Source: Anaerolineales bacterium
Lineage (GTDB): Bacteria; Chloroflexota; Anaerolineae; Anaerolineales; UBA11858
Reading direction: 5' to 3'
Assembly (NCBI GenBank): GCA_024763275.1
Contig: JANTFT010000013.1
Location: 1 to 50,538 of the forward strand
Length of the DNA stretch: 50,538 bases
The position numbers and the translations under genes are program-made. Within the stretch, counting starts at the first letter, position 1. The number at the start of each line of letters is the position of its first letter. Positions 40,579 through 49,325 of the stretch are shown here, one piece after another. The notes beneath the pieces were generated by a model. That model was not told the DNA's origin and did not search any database. It saw nothing but the letters and a program-made list of their open reading frames with translations.

Positions 40579-43314
40579 ATGGGTAACACAACTCCTCGCT
40601 TTAGCAAATTCGGCAAGACACTTTTATTATCCGGGATTTCCCTGGTCCTGATTGCCGGATCAGTTCTCTTCAGCCAGCGACTGGTTTCCGCCAGCACATC
40701 TAAGAACGAAAACCTGCAATCCTCGCCTTTCCACCCGGATTTTCCTTTCCTTGATGAAGATGGGATAAATGTACTCGACTCCGGAAAACCCGTATCCACC
40801 ATGAACACATGTGGATCCTGCCATGACACGGCCTTCATAGCCGAGCACAGCTATCACACCAGTGTAGGAATGAACAACCTGACCTCTCCTGGCGGTACGG
40901 TGACTGAGCGCCCCTGGGATATATCCCCAGGCTTTTTTGGATCCTGGAATCCGATTGAATACCGCTACCTTTCTTCACCTGGTGACAAAAGGATAGATCT
41001 GACAACCCCGGATTGGATCCGTCTGTACGGCCTGCGGCATGTGGGAGGGGGGCCAGCCATATACAGTCAGAGCGGTGCCCTGTTGACTGACCTGCCCTAC
41101 AGCAGGAACAGCCTGGAAACCAACATCATAGATCCCGAAACCGGCCAGCTGGAGCGTTGGGATTGGTCTGAATCCGGGACCATCGAGATGAACTGTTTTC
41201 TGTGCCATATCCCGACTCCAAACAAGGATGCCCGGGAGGATGCTCTCAGAGCAGGAGCATTCCAATGGGTCAACACAGCAACTCTGCTGGGGTCCGATAT
41301 CGTGGTTCTCACAGATGAAAGTTACAGCTGGAACCAGGCTTCCTTTACCGAGGACAAGGAGATCAGCCAGGATGTGATCCAAATCCAGGATCCGACCAAC
41401 AGCAACTGCGGCGCCTGCCACGGATTGGTACACGCCAACGTGGAAGACCCTTTGGTTACTCTGGGGTGTTCTCCTGAACGCTGGAGCACCATCACCACCG
41501 GGCAGATCATCTCACCTCAACAAATGGCAGATTCAGGAATGAACCTGGCCAACAAGGAAAGCTTAACCCGCTCCTGGGACATCCACGCAGAGCGCCTTCT
41601 AAACTGCGTTGACTGCCATTATTCCCTCAACAATCCGCTCTTTTTCCAGGAAAGCGAAGCCACCAAACCGGAACATCTGCTCTTTGATCCCCGGAGAGTG
41701 GAAATTGGAGAATATCTGGAAAAGCCCCTCCACCAATTTGCCCACGGCAACAGCGCCCAATACCACGCTTCTCCTGAGTTAAATGACACCATGCGTACTT
41801 GCGAGTCATGCCATGCAGTAGACGTAACTCATGACTGGTTGCCATACCTTGACAGCCACCTGGCAGCTCTGAGCTGCGAAACATGCCACATCCCCCAGCT
41901 GTATTCTTCCGCGAACATGGTTCAGGACTGGACTGTGCTGCTCCCTGACAACGGCTCCCGGAAGGAATGCCGGGGAGTTGAGGGTGAGTCAAACGCGATG
42001 AAAAACCTGCTGGTCGGCTACGAACCAGTCCTGATTCCAAGCCCTGATAAATCAGGGGAAATGAAGCTTGCTCCCCACAATCTGGTCACAATATGGTTCT
42101 GGGTCTACGGAGATCCTCCCCGGCCAGTCATTTACTCAGATTTACAGCAGGTGTATTTTGAAAATGGGGATTACCTCCCCGGCATTCTGCTCCGCTTTGA
42201 TGCCAACCAGGATGGAGAGTTAACCAAAGAAGAGCTGGTCATCGATACCCCTGCCAAGGAGGAATTCGTCCAGGATCGGCTGAGCAGGTTAGGCCTGTCA
42301 AATCCCCGCATCAGAGGAGAAATCCAGGTTTACAGCATCAATCACGATGTCGCCAGTGCTGAATGGGCTTTGAATGATTGCACTGCCTGCCATGGAGAGC
42401 AATCCCGGGTCACCCAGCCTATCAAACTGGCCTCTGCAGCACCGGGAGCTGCTCTTCCGGAATTCGTCTCAGGAACTGGACGATCTCTCGACGGAGAAAT
42501 CTTCCAGGATGGGGATGGAGCTTTATATTACTCCCCTGCCCCCTCAACTGCTAACCTTTACATTTTCGGGCACAACAATCTTATCTGGTTGGACCGGATA
42601 GGGCTGGGGCTTTTTGTCAGCGTCCTCTTAGGGGTGCTCACCCATGGAGGTCTGCGCTTATACCTTACATATCGTCACCCGGTGGGTAACAAACAAACAG
42701 AAAAAGTTTACATGTACGGTAGTTACGAGCGTCTCTGGCACTGGCTGCAGACAGCAGGCATCGCAATCCTCCTGTTCACTGGTCTGGTTATCCACCGCCC
42801 GGATACCTTTAGCTTTATGAATTTCAGGAACACGGTTCTTATCCACAATATCCTGGCAGCTATTCTAGCCGCCAATGCCTTCCTGGCATTGTTCTACCAT
42901 CTGGCAAGTGGAGAGATCCAGCAGTACATCCCCCGGCCAAAAGGCTTTTTTGACCGGACCATTACCCAGACAATCTACTATCTGAGGGGAATCTTCAAGG
43001 GAGAACACCATCCCTTTGAAAAGACCCCCGAGAAGAAACTCAATCCCCTTCAGCAGGCAACCTATTTTGGTCTGTTGAACGTTCTTCTCCCCCTTCAGGG
43101 GATCACAGGCATTTTGATGTGGGGTGTCCAGCGCTGGCCGAATCTAGCGGGCGCGCTGGGAGGATTGCCAGTACTCGCTCCAATTCACACGATCATTGCC
43201 TGGTTGTTTGCCTCATTCATCGTGCTGCATGTCTACCTGACAACTACCGGCCATACCGCTGTTTCCAGTATAGAAGCCATGATCACAGGCTATGAGGAGA
43301 TTGAACGGCAATAA
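40579..43314 (+). CDS. Heptahaem cytochrome c fused to cytochrome b, with EF-hand
   Basis: A 911-residue membrane protein. A signal/anchor helix (about residues 12-32) is followed by a large extracytoplasmic part with seven CxxCH motifs (CGSCH at 78, CFLCH, CGACH, CVDCH, CESCH, CETCH, CTACH). A canonical calcium EF-hand loop (DANQDGELTKEE) lies at residues 541-552. From about residue 664 to the end is a di-haem cytochrome b561-type membrane domain with histidines in RLWHWLQ, LIHNIL and LHVYL. It should oxidise menaquinol and pass electrons to OTR or other cytochromes. The start at 40579 follows OTR by 17 bases; the frame is open to 40522, within OTR. Confidence 0.85.
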   Translation: MGNTTPRFSKFGKTLLLSGISLVLIAGSVLFSQRLVSASTSKNENLQSSPFHPDFPFLDEDGINVLDSGKPVSTMNTCGSCHDTAFIAEHSYHTSVGMNNLTSPGGTVTERPWDISPGFFGSWNPIEYRYLSSPGDKRIDLTTPDWIRLYGLRHVGGGPAIYSQSGALLTDLPYSRNSLETNIIDPETGQLERWDWSESGTIEMNCFLCHIPTPNKDAREDALRAGAFQWVNTATLLGSDIVVLTDESYSWNQASFTEDKEISQDVIQIQDPTNSNCGACHGLVHANVEDPLVTLGCSPERWSTITTGQIISPQQMADSGMNLANKESLTRSWDIHAERLLNCVDCHYSLNNPLFFQESEATKPEHLLFDPRRVEIGEYLEKPLHQFAHGNSAQYHASPELNDTMRTCESCHAVDVTHDWLPYLDSHLAALSCETCHIPQLYSSANMVQDWTVLLPDNGSRKECRGVEGESNAMKNLLVGYEPVLIPSPDKSGEMKLAPHNLVTIWFWVYGDPPRPVIYSDLQQVYFENGDYLPGILLRFDANQDGELTKEELVIDTPAKEEFVQDRLSRLGLSNPRIRGEIQVYSINHDVASAEWALNDCTACHGEQSRVTQPIKLASAAPGAALPEFVSGTGRSLDGEIFQDGDGALYYSPAPSTANLYIFGHNNLIWLDRIGLGLFVSVLLGVLTHGGLRLYLTYRHPVGNKQTEKVYMYGSYERLWHWLQTAGIAILLFTGLVIHRPDTFSFMNFRNTVLIHNILAAILAANAFLALFYHLASGEIQQYIPRPKGFFDRTITQTIYYLRGIFKGEHHPFEKTPEKKLNPLQQATYFGLLNVLLPLQGITGILMWGVQRWPNLAGALGGLPVLAPIHTIIAWLFASFIVLHVYLTTTGHTAVSSIEAMITGYEEIERQ

Positions 43315-43366
43315 AGGCATTTCGGAAACTTCGAACTTAACCTTCCCTAGAAATGAGAGTGAAGCT

Positions 43367-43936
43367 ATGCCAGAAAAGAAAAGTACACAACCGGAAAAAA
43401 TCACCCTGAAAAACCTGTTCAGCAGGCCATCTCAGCCCTACGCCAACCCTTACCTGGGGGGAGTGCTGCTGGGCCTGGTGTTGTTCGCTTCCTACTTCAT
43501 CACTGGGAACGGCTTAGGAGCATCAGGCGGTTTAAGCCGCTATGCAGCTTTCATCGAAGATTTGATAGCCCCCGGCCACGTTGATCAGGTTCCCTATCTG
43601 ATCCATATGGCCGGCGGACAATTGAATCCGCTTGACAGCTGGATCGTGATGGTGACAACCGGGGTATTGATTGGTGGATTCACCTCGGGGATCATCCACG
43701 GCAGAACTAAACTCGAAACCCACAAAGGTCCCAACATCTCCAAGCAGACCCGCTGGCTGTTTGCTTTTTTGGGTGGGATCTTGTTCACCTATGGCGCCCG
43801 GATGGCCAGGGGCTGCACCTCCGGACAGGCATTGTCCGGCGGAGCGACTCTCTCGGCAGGAAGCTGGGTGGTGATGTTCGCTATCTTTGGCGGAGCATAC
43901 GCCCTGGCATACTTTGTCCGCAAGCTCTGGATCTAG
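43367..43936 (+). CDS. YeeE/YedE-family sulfur-compound transporter, half-size
   Basis: A 189-residue membrane protein. The YeeE-type signature GARMARGCTSGQALSGGA has the conserved cysteine used for thiosulfate (YeeE/TsuA) or other sulfur-compound passage; GGFTSGIIHGR precedes it. About four helices are seen. With the next gene it probably forms one transporter of the PmpA/PmpB style. The ATG at 43367 is preceded by GAGAGTGAAG; the frame is open to 43292 within the previous gene. It follows the cytochrome fusion by 52 bases. Confidence 0.85.
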   Translation: MPEKKSTQPEKITLKNLFSRPSQPYANPYLGGVLLGLVLFASYFITGNGLGASGGLSRYAAFIEDLIAPGHVDQVPYLIHMAGGQLNPLDSWIVMVTTGVLIGGFTSGIIHGRTKLETHKGPNISKQTRWLFAFLGGILFTYGARMARGCTSGQALSGGATLSAGSWVVMFAIFGGAYALAYFVRKLWI

Positions 43937-43947
43937 AGGAGAATGCA

Positions 43948-45183
43948 ATGATACCATTTCCCCTTAACCTGGAATCACTCCTGGGAAAACCGCTCATGTA
44001 TCTGGTTTTCCTGATGATTGGTTTTTTGTTTGGATATGTCCTGGAAACATCCGGGTTTAACCATTCCCCTTCCCTGGCTGCCCAGTTCTATTTCCGGGAC
44101 CTGCGGGTCTTTAAGGTGTTCTTTACGGCCATCGTAGTAGGCATGCTGTTGATCTTCCTCAGCTCCGCGGTCGGTCTGCTGGACTACAACCTGATCTGGG
44201 TGAACCCCACCTATCTCTGGTCCGGAATCGTGGGCGGATTGATCATGGGAGCGGGGTTCATTCTGGGCGGCTTCTGTCCAGGCACATCCCTGGTTGCCCT
44301 GGCAACATTGAAAGTTGACGGCATTTTCTTCGTGCTGGGAGGCCTTGTAGGAGTTTCCCTCTTTGGTGAAACCGTTGATTATTTCAAGTATTTCTTCAAT
44401 GGCAGCTACTACGGACGCCTGACCTTGATGGACGTCTTTAACCTACCGGCTGGAATCATTGTCATCCTGGTCACCCTGATGGCGGTCTTCATGTTATGGG
44501 GAGGCGAACAACTGGAGAAGATATATGGTAAAAAAGATCCTGCCAAAGCACCCAAAGCTCGCTATTACGGAGCGGGCGTGCTGGTCGCCTTCTCCCTGCT
44601 CGTGGCCATCATTGGCCAGCCCACCACAGCTGACCGCTGGTCCCGGCTGGAGCCTCTCCGAGCTTCAGCCATCGAAAACCGGGAGATCTACATCCATCCC
44701 GGTGAACTGCTGGACAGCATGCATGATCACAAGCTAAACCTGCTGATGATCGATATTCGTGACGAGGCGGATTACAACCTTTTCCACCTGCTGGACGCCG
44801 AGCATATTCCTCCCGAGGAAATCCCGGGAAGAATCGATGAATTCATCGCTCAGCCGGCTAATACGGTATTCGTTTTGATGGGCAATGACGAGACCAAAGC
44901 TACGGAAGTCTGGAAAACCCTCACCGCACAATCTGTCCCCAACGTCTATATTCTCAGCGGTGGGATCAACAACTGGCTGGACACCTTTGCAACGCCTTTT
45001 GAAGATGAGTTTTGCGGTAAAGTTGTTGAGGTTGAAGACGATGAGCTGCATTATACATTTGAGGCGGCGCTGGGGTCAAACTGCCCGGCGGCTTATCCGG
45101 ATCACGAGAAGTACCATTTTGATTATGAGCCCAAGATCAAACTAGAGTTGAAACGCGCCCCCGTTGGAGGGGGATGCGGATAG
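43948..45183 (+). CDS. YeeE/YedE-family transporter fused to a Cys-less rhodanese domain
   Basis: A 411-residue fusion. The first 215 residues are a YeeE-type membrane part with GGFCPGTSLVALATLK, the counterpart motif with cysteine. A rhodanese-like domain follows (about residues 240-350; LLMIDIRDEADYN, IPPEEIPG, VYILSGGINNWLDTF). At the catalytic loop (FVLMGNDETKA) the cysteine is missing, so it cannot form the persulfide there. The C-terminal tail contains FCGK, NCPAAYP and ends GGGCG, offering other thiols. It probably docks or guides sulfur compounds at the transporter. GAGGAGAATGCAATG shows a good ribosome-binding site. Last gene of the operon. Confidence 0.85.
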   Translation: MIPFPLNLESLLGKPLMYLVFLMIGFLFGYVLETSGFNHSPSLAAQFYFRDLRVFKVFFTAIVVGMLLIFLSSAVGLLDYNLIWVNPTYLWSGIVGGLIMGAGFILGGFCPGTSLVALATLKVDGIFFVLGGLVGVSLFGETVDYFKYFFNGSYYGRLTLMDVFNLPAGIIVILVTLMAVFMLWGGEQLEKIYGKKDPAKAPKARYYGAGVLVAFSLLVAIIGQPTTADRWSRLEPLRASAIENREIYIHPGELLDSMHDHKLNLLMIDIRDEADYNLFHLLDAEHIPPEEIPGRIDEFIAQPANTVFVLMGNDETKATEVWKTLTAQSVPNVYILSGGINNWLDTFATPFEDEFCGKVVEVEDDELHYTFEAALGSNCPAAYPDHEKYHFDYEPKIKLELKRAPVGGGCG

Positions 45184-45211
45184 CAGAGATCAATTAAGCA
45201 GAGATCAATTA
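45182..45211. repeat. 15-bp perfect tandem duplication at the 3' end of the YeeE-rhodanese gene
   Basis: AGCAGAGATCAATTA occurs twice without a gap (45182-45196 and 45197-45211), the first copy including the last two bases of the stop codon. Probably a recent slippage event; no function is suggested. Confidence 0.8.
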
Positions 45212-45219
45212 AAGAGAAA

Positions 45220-45254
45220 AGAGCCTTCTCAGTCAAGAAGGCTCTTTTTTTTCT
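45220..45254. terminator. Bidirectional terminator between the sulfur operon and nrdR
   Basis: A 10-bp stem (AGAGCCTTCT with AGAAGGCTCT, loop CAGTCA) is followed on the plus strand by TTTTTTTTCTT and on the minus strand by TTTTCTCTTT. It serves both converging transcripts. Confidence 0.9.
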
Positions 45255-45267
45255 TCCAGACGATTGT

Positions 45268-45717
45268 TTAGACTTCCAGGAGGGCATCTATTTCACCCCG
45301 GATCGCATTCAGATCCTCCAAACCCAGATAAACGATCGCGTAGCGGATGTAAGCTACCAGGTCCATTTCCTTCAAACCGGCGATCACCATGTCACCCACA
45401 ACCCGAGAAGAGACTTCAATCTCCCCTAATGACTGCAGGTCTGACTCCACATCTCCTACCAGGCGGTCGATATCAGCCGCTGAAACAGGCCGTTTATCAC
45501 AGGCAATCTGGATGCCCCGGGTAAGCTTATGACGGTTGAACTCTTCCCGGGTGCCATCCTGCTTGACGATCAAGGGAGTATCCAGAATAGCCCGCTCATA
45601 GGTGCTGAAACGCTGCTGGCAGTTGAGGCACAGCCGCCTGCGCCTGGTACCTCCCCGCTTATCATGGGAAGTGTCCAGAACTCTGGAGTCATCGCCTTTG
45701 CAGTAGGGACATTTCAT
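45268..45717 (-). CDS. nrdR: Transcriptional repressor NrdR
   Basis: A 149-residue repressor of ribonucleotide reductase genes. The zinc ribbon uses CPYC at the N-terminus and CLNC at about residues 31-34 (RRRLCLNCQQRF). An ATP-cone domain follows (about 48-140) that reads dATP/ATP. Length is normal. The start has GAGGGGAGG upstream and a plausible TAAAAT -10 further up. It follows ftsZ on the same strand after 268 bases; no nrd genes or clear NrdR boxes are seen in the window. Confidence 0.95.
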   Translation of the reverse strand: MKCPYCKGDDSRVLDTSHDKRGGTRRRRLCLNCQQRFSTYERAILDTPLIVKQDGTREEFNRHKLTRGIQIACDKRPVSAADIDRLVGDVESDLQSLGEIEVSSRVVGDMVIAGLKEMDLVAYIRYAIVYLGLEDLNAIRGEIDALLEV

Positions 45718-45827
45718 GGTCTGCCTCCCCTCTAAAAGAGCACCTCGATCAAATTAGATTTTAACATAGATACTCACTTTCCCGATCCGGGTTTCTCAAT
45801 CCTCATAATACCTCTTCCCTTAAAGCC

Positions 45828-45857
45828 GTTCTCCTGCTGAAAATCCAGCAGGAGAAC
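45828..45857 (-). terminator. Strong hairpin between ftsZ and nrdR
   Basis: A perfect 12-bp stem (GTTCTCCTGCTG with CAGCAGGAGAAC) with a 6-base loop lies 129 bases after the ftsZ stop. The minus-strand tail is only CGGCTTTAAG, so it may be a weak terminator or an mRNA-end stabiliser for the division operon. Confidence 0.5.
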
Positions 45858-45985
45858 ATGACCAGACAACATCCAACCCTACCAGGAGGAGGCCGGTTTA
45901 GGGTGGATTTCCCCGCTTATATACGCCCGAGGAGAACTTGGAGCCCCAATTTGCTATTTTTAATCTCAAAACCAGACACTACTTC

Positions 45986-47104
45986 CTAGCGGCCTCGGCC
46001 CTGCTTTCTAAGAAAGGCCGGTATATCCAGGGTCTCAGGATTTAACACCCGGGGAACGAACTCGACCTCTCGGTCTTCCTGCCTGTCGCTTCCCGCTCTG
46101 CCCTCGACCTTGCTGCGGCGGCCAGTCCGCGTCATGATGTTGGTGGGCATACCGGTTTTCTCAAAACCCGTAGCAATGACCGTGATGCGGAATTTTTCTT
46201 CCATAGCAGGATCAATCACTGCCCCGAAGATCAGGTTGACGTCCGGGTGAGCTGTCTCTTTGATGATCGCGGCTGCTTCATTGACCTCAAACAGAGACAG
46301 GTCCGTTCCGCCGGTGACATTGAAGAGGATACCCCGGGCACCGTCAATCGTGATGTCCAGCAGCTCGCTGGTCATGGCCTGTTCGGCCGCTTTGACAGCC
46401 CGGTCCTCCCCACTGGCCTCTCCCACAGCCATCAAGGCAGCTCCACCTTCTGACATGATCGAGCGCACATCGGCAAAATCAAGGTTGATCAAACCCGGCA
46501 CAGTGATCAGTTCAGAAATGCCCTGGATGCCCTGCCGCAGGACATCGTCCGCAACCTTAAAGGCTTCCTGCAGGCTGGCTCGTTTGTCCACTATCTGCAG
46601 CAATCGGTCATTGGGGATCACGATCAGCGTATCCACCTGTTCTTTGAGCAGAGCAATGCCCTCATCAGCCGTTCTCACCCGCTGATTGCCCTCAAAGGTA
46701 AACGGTCGGGTGACCACACCGATAGTCAGGGCGCCAATCTCCCGGGCAGCCTGGGCTACTACAGGCGAAGCTCCGGTGCCAGTCCCACCACCGATTCCAG
46801 CGGTGATAAAGACCATATCTGCCCCTTTCAGGACGCTGTATATATCATCAGCTGATTCCTCGGCAGATCCCCGTCCTACGGTGGGATCCCCTCCTGATCC
46901 CAGGCCGCGAGTCAGTTTATCACCTACCCGGACCTGGATGGGCGCCTTGGAGCGCAGCAGCGCCTGGGCATCTGTGTTGACGGCGATAAACTCAACCCCT
47001 GTAAGACCGGCAGCGATCATCCGGTCAACAGCGTTGCATCCGCCGCCACCAACCCCTACAACTTTGATGCGAGCAAATGATTCAGTTTCTTTGATGGGTT
47101 CCAT
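45986..47104 (-). CDS. ftsZ: Cell division protein FtsZ
   Basis: A 372-residue tubulin-like GTPase that forms the division ring. [12 protein letters not shown], the GTP signature [13 protein letters not shown] and [10 protein letters not shown] are all present. After a variable linker the C-terminal peptide [10 protein letters not shown], which binds FtsA and other partners, is intact. The start has GAGGAG upstream. It follows ftsA by 45 bases in the order murB-ddl-ftsQ-ftsA-ftsZ. Confidence 0.97.
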   Translation of the reverse strand: MEPIKETESFARIKVVGVGGGGCNAVDRMIAAGLTGVEFIAVNTDAQALLRSKAPIQVRVGDKLTRGLGSGGDPTVGRGSAEESADDIYSVLKGADMVFITAGIGGGTGTGASPVVAQAAREIGALTIGVVTRPFTFEGNQRVRTADEGIALLKEQVDTLIVIPNDRLLQIVDKRASLQEAFKVADDVLRQGIQGISELITVPGLINLDFADVRSIMSEGGAALMAVGEASGEDRAVKAAEQAMTSELLDITIDGARGILFNVTGGTDLSLFEVNEAAAIIKETAHPDVNLIFGAVIDPAMEEKFRITVIATGFEKTGMPTNIMTRTGRRSKVEGRAGSDRQEDREVEFVPRVLNPETLDIPAFLRKQGRGR

Positions 47105-47149
47105 AGTATTCTCCTCTGTCTAACTATCCTCTCGTTGTATGGCCATAGA

Positions 47150-48394
47150 CTAAGGCAACAATCGCCTTAAGAAATTGATCACATTATTCCAGCTGACCGA
47201 ATCTTCATGCAGCTGCTTGCGGTAATTATCCTTTTCGTAAGAAATAGTATTCATCAACACCGTCCATTCTAATAAACCAACACTGGTCGAAAAAGCCGGG
47301 CTGTGCAGCTGATCGGTCATTCCCAACAGGTTTTCTGGTTGGGCAACTCGAACCGGACAATTGAGCAGTTTGCGGGCAAACCGGCTGATACCGGGAAGAG
47401 CGCTTGTTCCTCCTGTCAGCACCAACCCCGCCGGCAGCAGGCCGTCATAGCCCGAACGCTTGATCTCCTGGATCACATAACTGAAGAGTTCCTCCACACG
47501 AGCCTCAATGATCAAAGCCAGATCGCTGCATTTATATTCTTTGCGGGCTTCATCTCCAAAGGGCCGAACGTAAAAAACCTCATCCTCGCTGACTTCAGAA
47601 CGCAGGGCATGGCCATGATCAATCTTGACCTTCTCGGCTTGATCCATTGACAGGCTCAATCCATGGGTGATGTCCGAGGTGATCAAATTTCCGCCAATCC
47701 CCAATACCATGGTGTGCCAGACATCTCCATTGATATAAATTGCCAGATCAGTCGTTCCGCCGCCAATGTCACAGACCACCACCCCCATCTCGCGCTCGGT
47801 ATCAGTGAGCACTGCCTCGGCTGACGCCAGGGGATTCAGCACAAATGCTTCAACTTCCACTCCCGCTGCATTGACACACTGCTCCAGGTTATCCAGCGAT
47901 GTAGAGGCGGCAGTGATGATGTGAGCTTCCACTTCCAGCCGATAACCATGCATACCTATCGGTTTGTGAATGCCTTCCTGGCCATCAACCGTAAAACCCC
48001 GCTGGATCACATGAACGATGTCCCGGTTGTGAGGGATGGATACAGCCTTAGCCGCGTCCAGGGCCCGGAAGACATCATGCTGATCAATCACCCCACCGGT
48101 TACCCCACTAGCTCCCTGACTGTTGAGGGAGGATACATGGGACCCGGCCAGGCTAACCTGAGCAGATGTGATCTCCAGACCCGAACTGCGTTCAGCCTTA
48201 TCGATTGACCGTTTGATGGCTTTACTGGCAGAATCGATATCCACCACAACTCCCTTCCGCATTCCCCGGGATGGTTCGATTCCCACGCCCAGGATCCGGA
48301 ATTTATTTTCCGGCTCTACCTGGGCTACCAGGGTGCAGACTTTAGTTGTGCCAATGTCAATCCCCACGATGATCGGTGCGTCCTGCGTGCTCAT
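47150..48394 (-). CDS. ftsA: Cell division protein FtsA
   Basis: A 414-residue actin-like protein that tethers FtsZ to the membrane. ATPase motifs are IVGIDIGTTKVC at the N-terminus, VVVCDIGGGTTDLAI near residue 210 and GLVLTGGTSALPG near 330. The C-terminal amphipathic helix (NNVINFLRRLLP) for membrane binding is present. The start overlaps the ftsQ stop by 4 bases. Confidence 0.95.
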   Translation of the reverse strand: MSTQDAPIIVGIDIGTTKVCTLVAQVEPENKFRILGVGIEPSRGMRKGVVVDIDSASKAIKRSIDKAERSSGLEITSAQVSLAGSHVSSLNSQGASGVTGGVIDQHDVFRALDAAKAVSIPHNRDIVHVIQRGFTVDGQEGIHKPIGMHGYRLEVEAHIITAASTSLDNLEQCVNAAGVEVEAFVLNPLASAEAVLTDTEREMGVVVCDIGGGTTDLAIYINGDVWHTMVLGIGGNLITSDITHGLSLSMDQAEKVKIDHGHALRSEVSEDEVFYVRPFGDEARKEYKCSDLALIIEARVEELFSYVIQEIKRSGYDGLLPAGLVLTGGTSALPGISRFARKLLNCPVRVAQPENLLGMTDQLHSPAFSTSVGLLEWTVLMNTISYEKDNYRKQLHEDSVSWNNVINFLRRLLP

Positions 48395-49317
48395 TGTTCC
48401 ATCCTGAAATAAGGCGAATCCACAAATTCAACGCTAATTACCTTGGGGGTGATTCTTTTACCTTCCAGGTAGTCAACTATTGACAAATAAACGTTCATCT
48501 TCTGAGTGGCATCATCGTCATTCAATCCAAAATACACCACCCAACCCCTGCTATCCTGCCATCCTAACCCATGGTCCGGGTCGAAGATCATATTCACATC
48601 CTCGGGCAAATAACCCGCCAGCGCTGCCACTGTATCAACAATGCGTGGGTCCACAAACCTGTCCTGGACCGTAGGCGGAAGCACCGGGGAGCTCACCTGA
48701 ATGACCTTCAGATCAGGATCGTGGGGTTCAAAAGCTACGCCATTGTGATCCACCCAGCGAACGTGACCATCCCAGTTCCAGGCCAGCACCGGTCTGCGCT
48801 CTTTTAAAGAGATAGTGACTTTGGCTGGCCAGCCAATCTGGACATCCACGGCGGCTAAACCAGGATAGGTTAAAGTCAGGTCTTCCTTGACCCGTTCCGG
48901 ATTGATGAAAAATATCGCCGAACCTGTTACATTGATGGCCTGGGAGATCTCGGCCGCTGTATACCTTTCCAACCCTTCCATCTGAATTCCCTTGACCTGG
49001 AACAGGCTGGACCGGGTCATCAAGATCAATCCGACAAGCAGACTGATAGTCAGCATTCCGGAAAGCACCCGCCATCTGTTGCCGACAGCCGGCATCGCCG
49101 GCAGACGGATCTCCGCCCCTGGAGTTGATAAAGGAAGGTCCACCCGGCGGCGCGGAAGAGGTCTGCTGTCAGCCACGGCTGCGTGAATGCCAATCTCATT
49201 CCGGGACAGAACCGGTGGGGTTCGCCGAGAGCTGACAGCTGAAGATCCCCGGCGGTTTCGCTGGGACCTTCTGCTCTCAACCTGAGTAGCGCCCTGCCTG
49301 TTTATCGTTCTGTCCAT
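48391..49317 (-). CDS. ftsQ: Cell division protein FtsQ (POTRA domain)
   Basis: A 308-residue bitopic protein. A long, basic, Arg-rich cytoplasmic N-terminus (about 85 residues) is followed by one helix (SGMLTISLLVGLILM) and an outer POTRA domain (FQVKGIQMEGLERYTAAEI) with ISLKERRPVLAW, typical of FtsQ/DivIB. It links early and late division proteins. It overlaps ftsA by 4 bases and follows ddl by 8 bases. Confidence 0.9.
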   Translation of the reverse strand: MDRTINRQGATQVESRRSQRNRRGSSAVSSRRTPPVLSRNEIGIHAAVADSRPLPRRRVDLPLSTPGAEIRLPAMPAVGNRWRVLSGMLTISLLVGLILMTRSSLFQVKGIQMEGLERYTAAEISQAINVTGSAIFFINPERVKEDLTLTYPGLAAVDVQIGWPAKVTISLKERRPVLAWNWDGHVRWVDHNGVAFEPHDPDLKVIQVSSPVLPPTVQDRFVDPRIVDTVAALAGYLPEDVNMIFDPDHGLGWQDSRGWVVYFGLNDDDATQKMNVYLSIVDYLEGKRITPKVISVEFVDSPYFRMEQ

Positions 49318-49325
49318 AATTTCCC

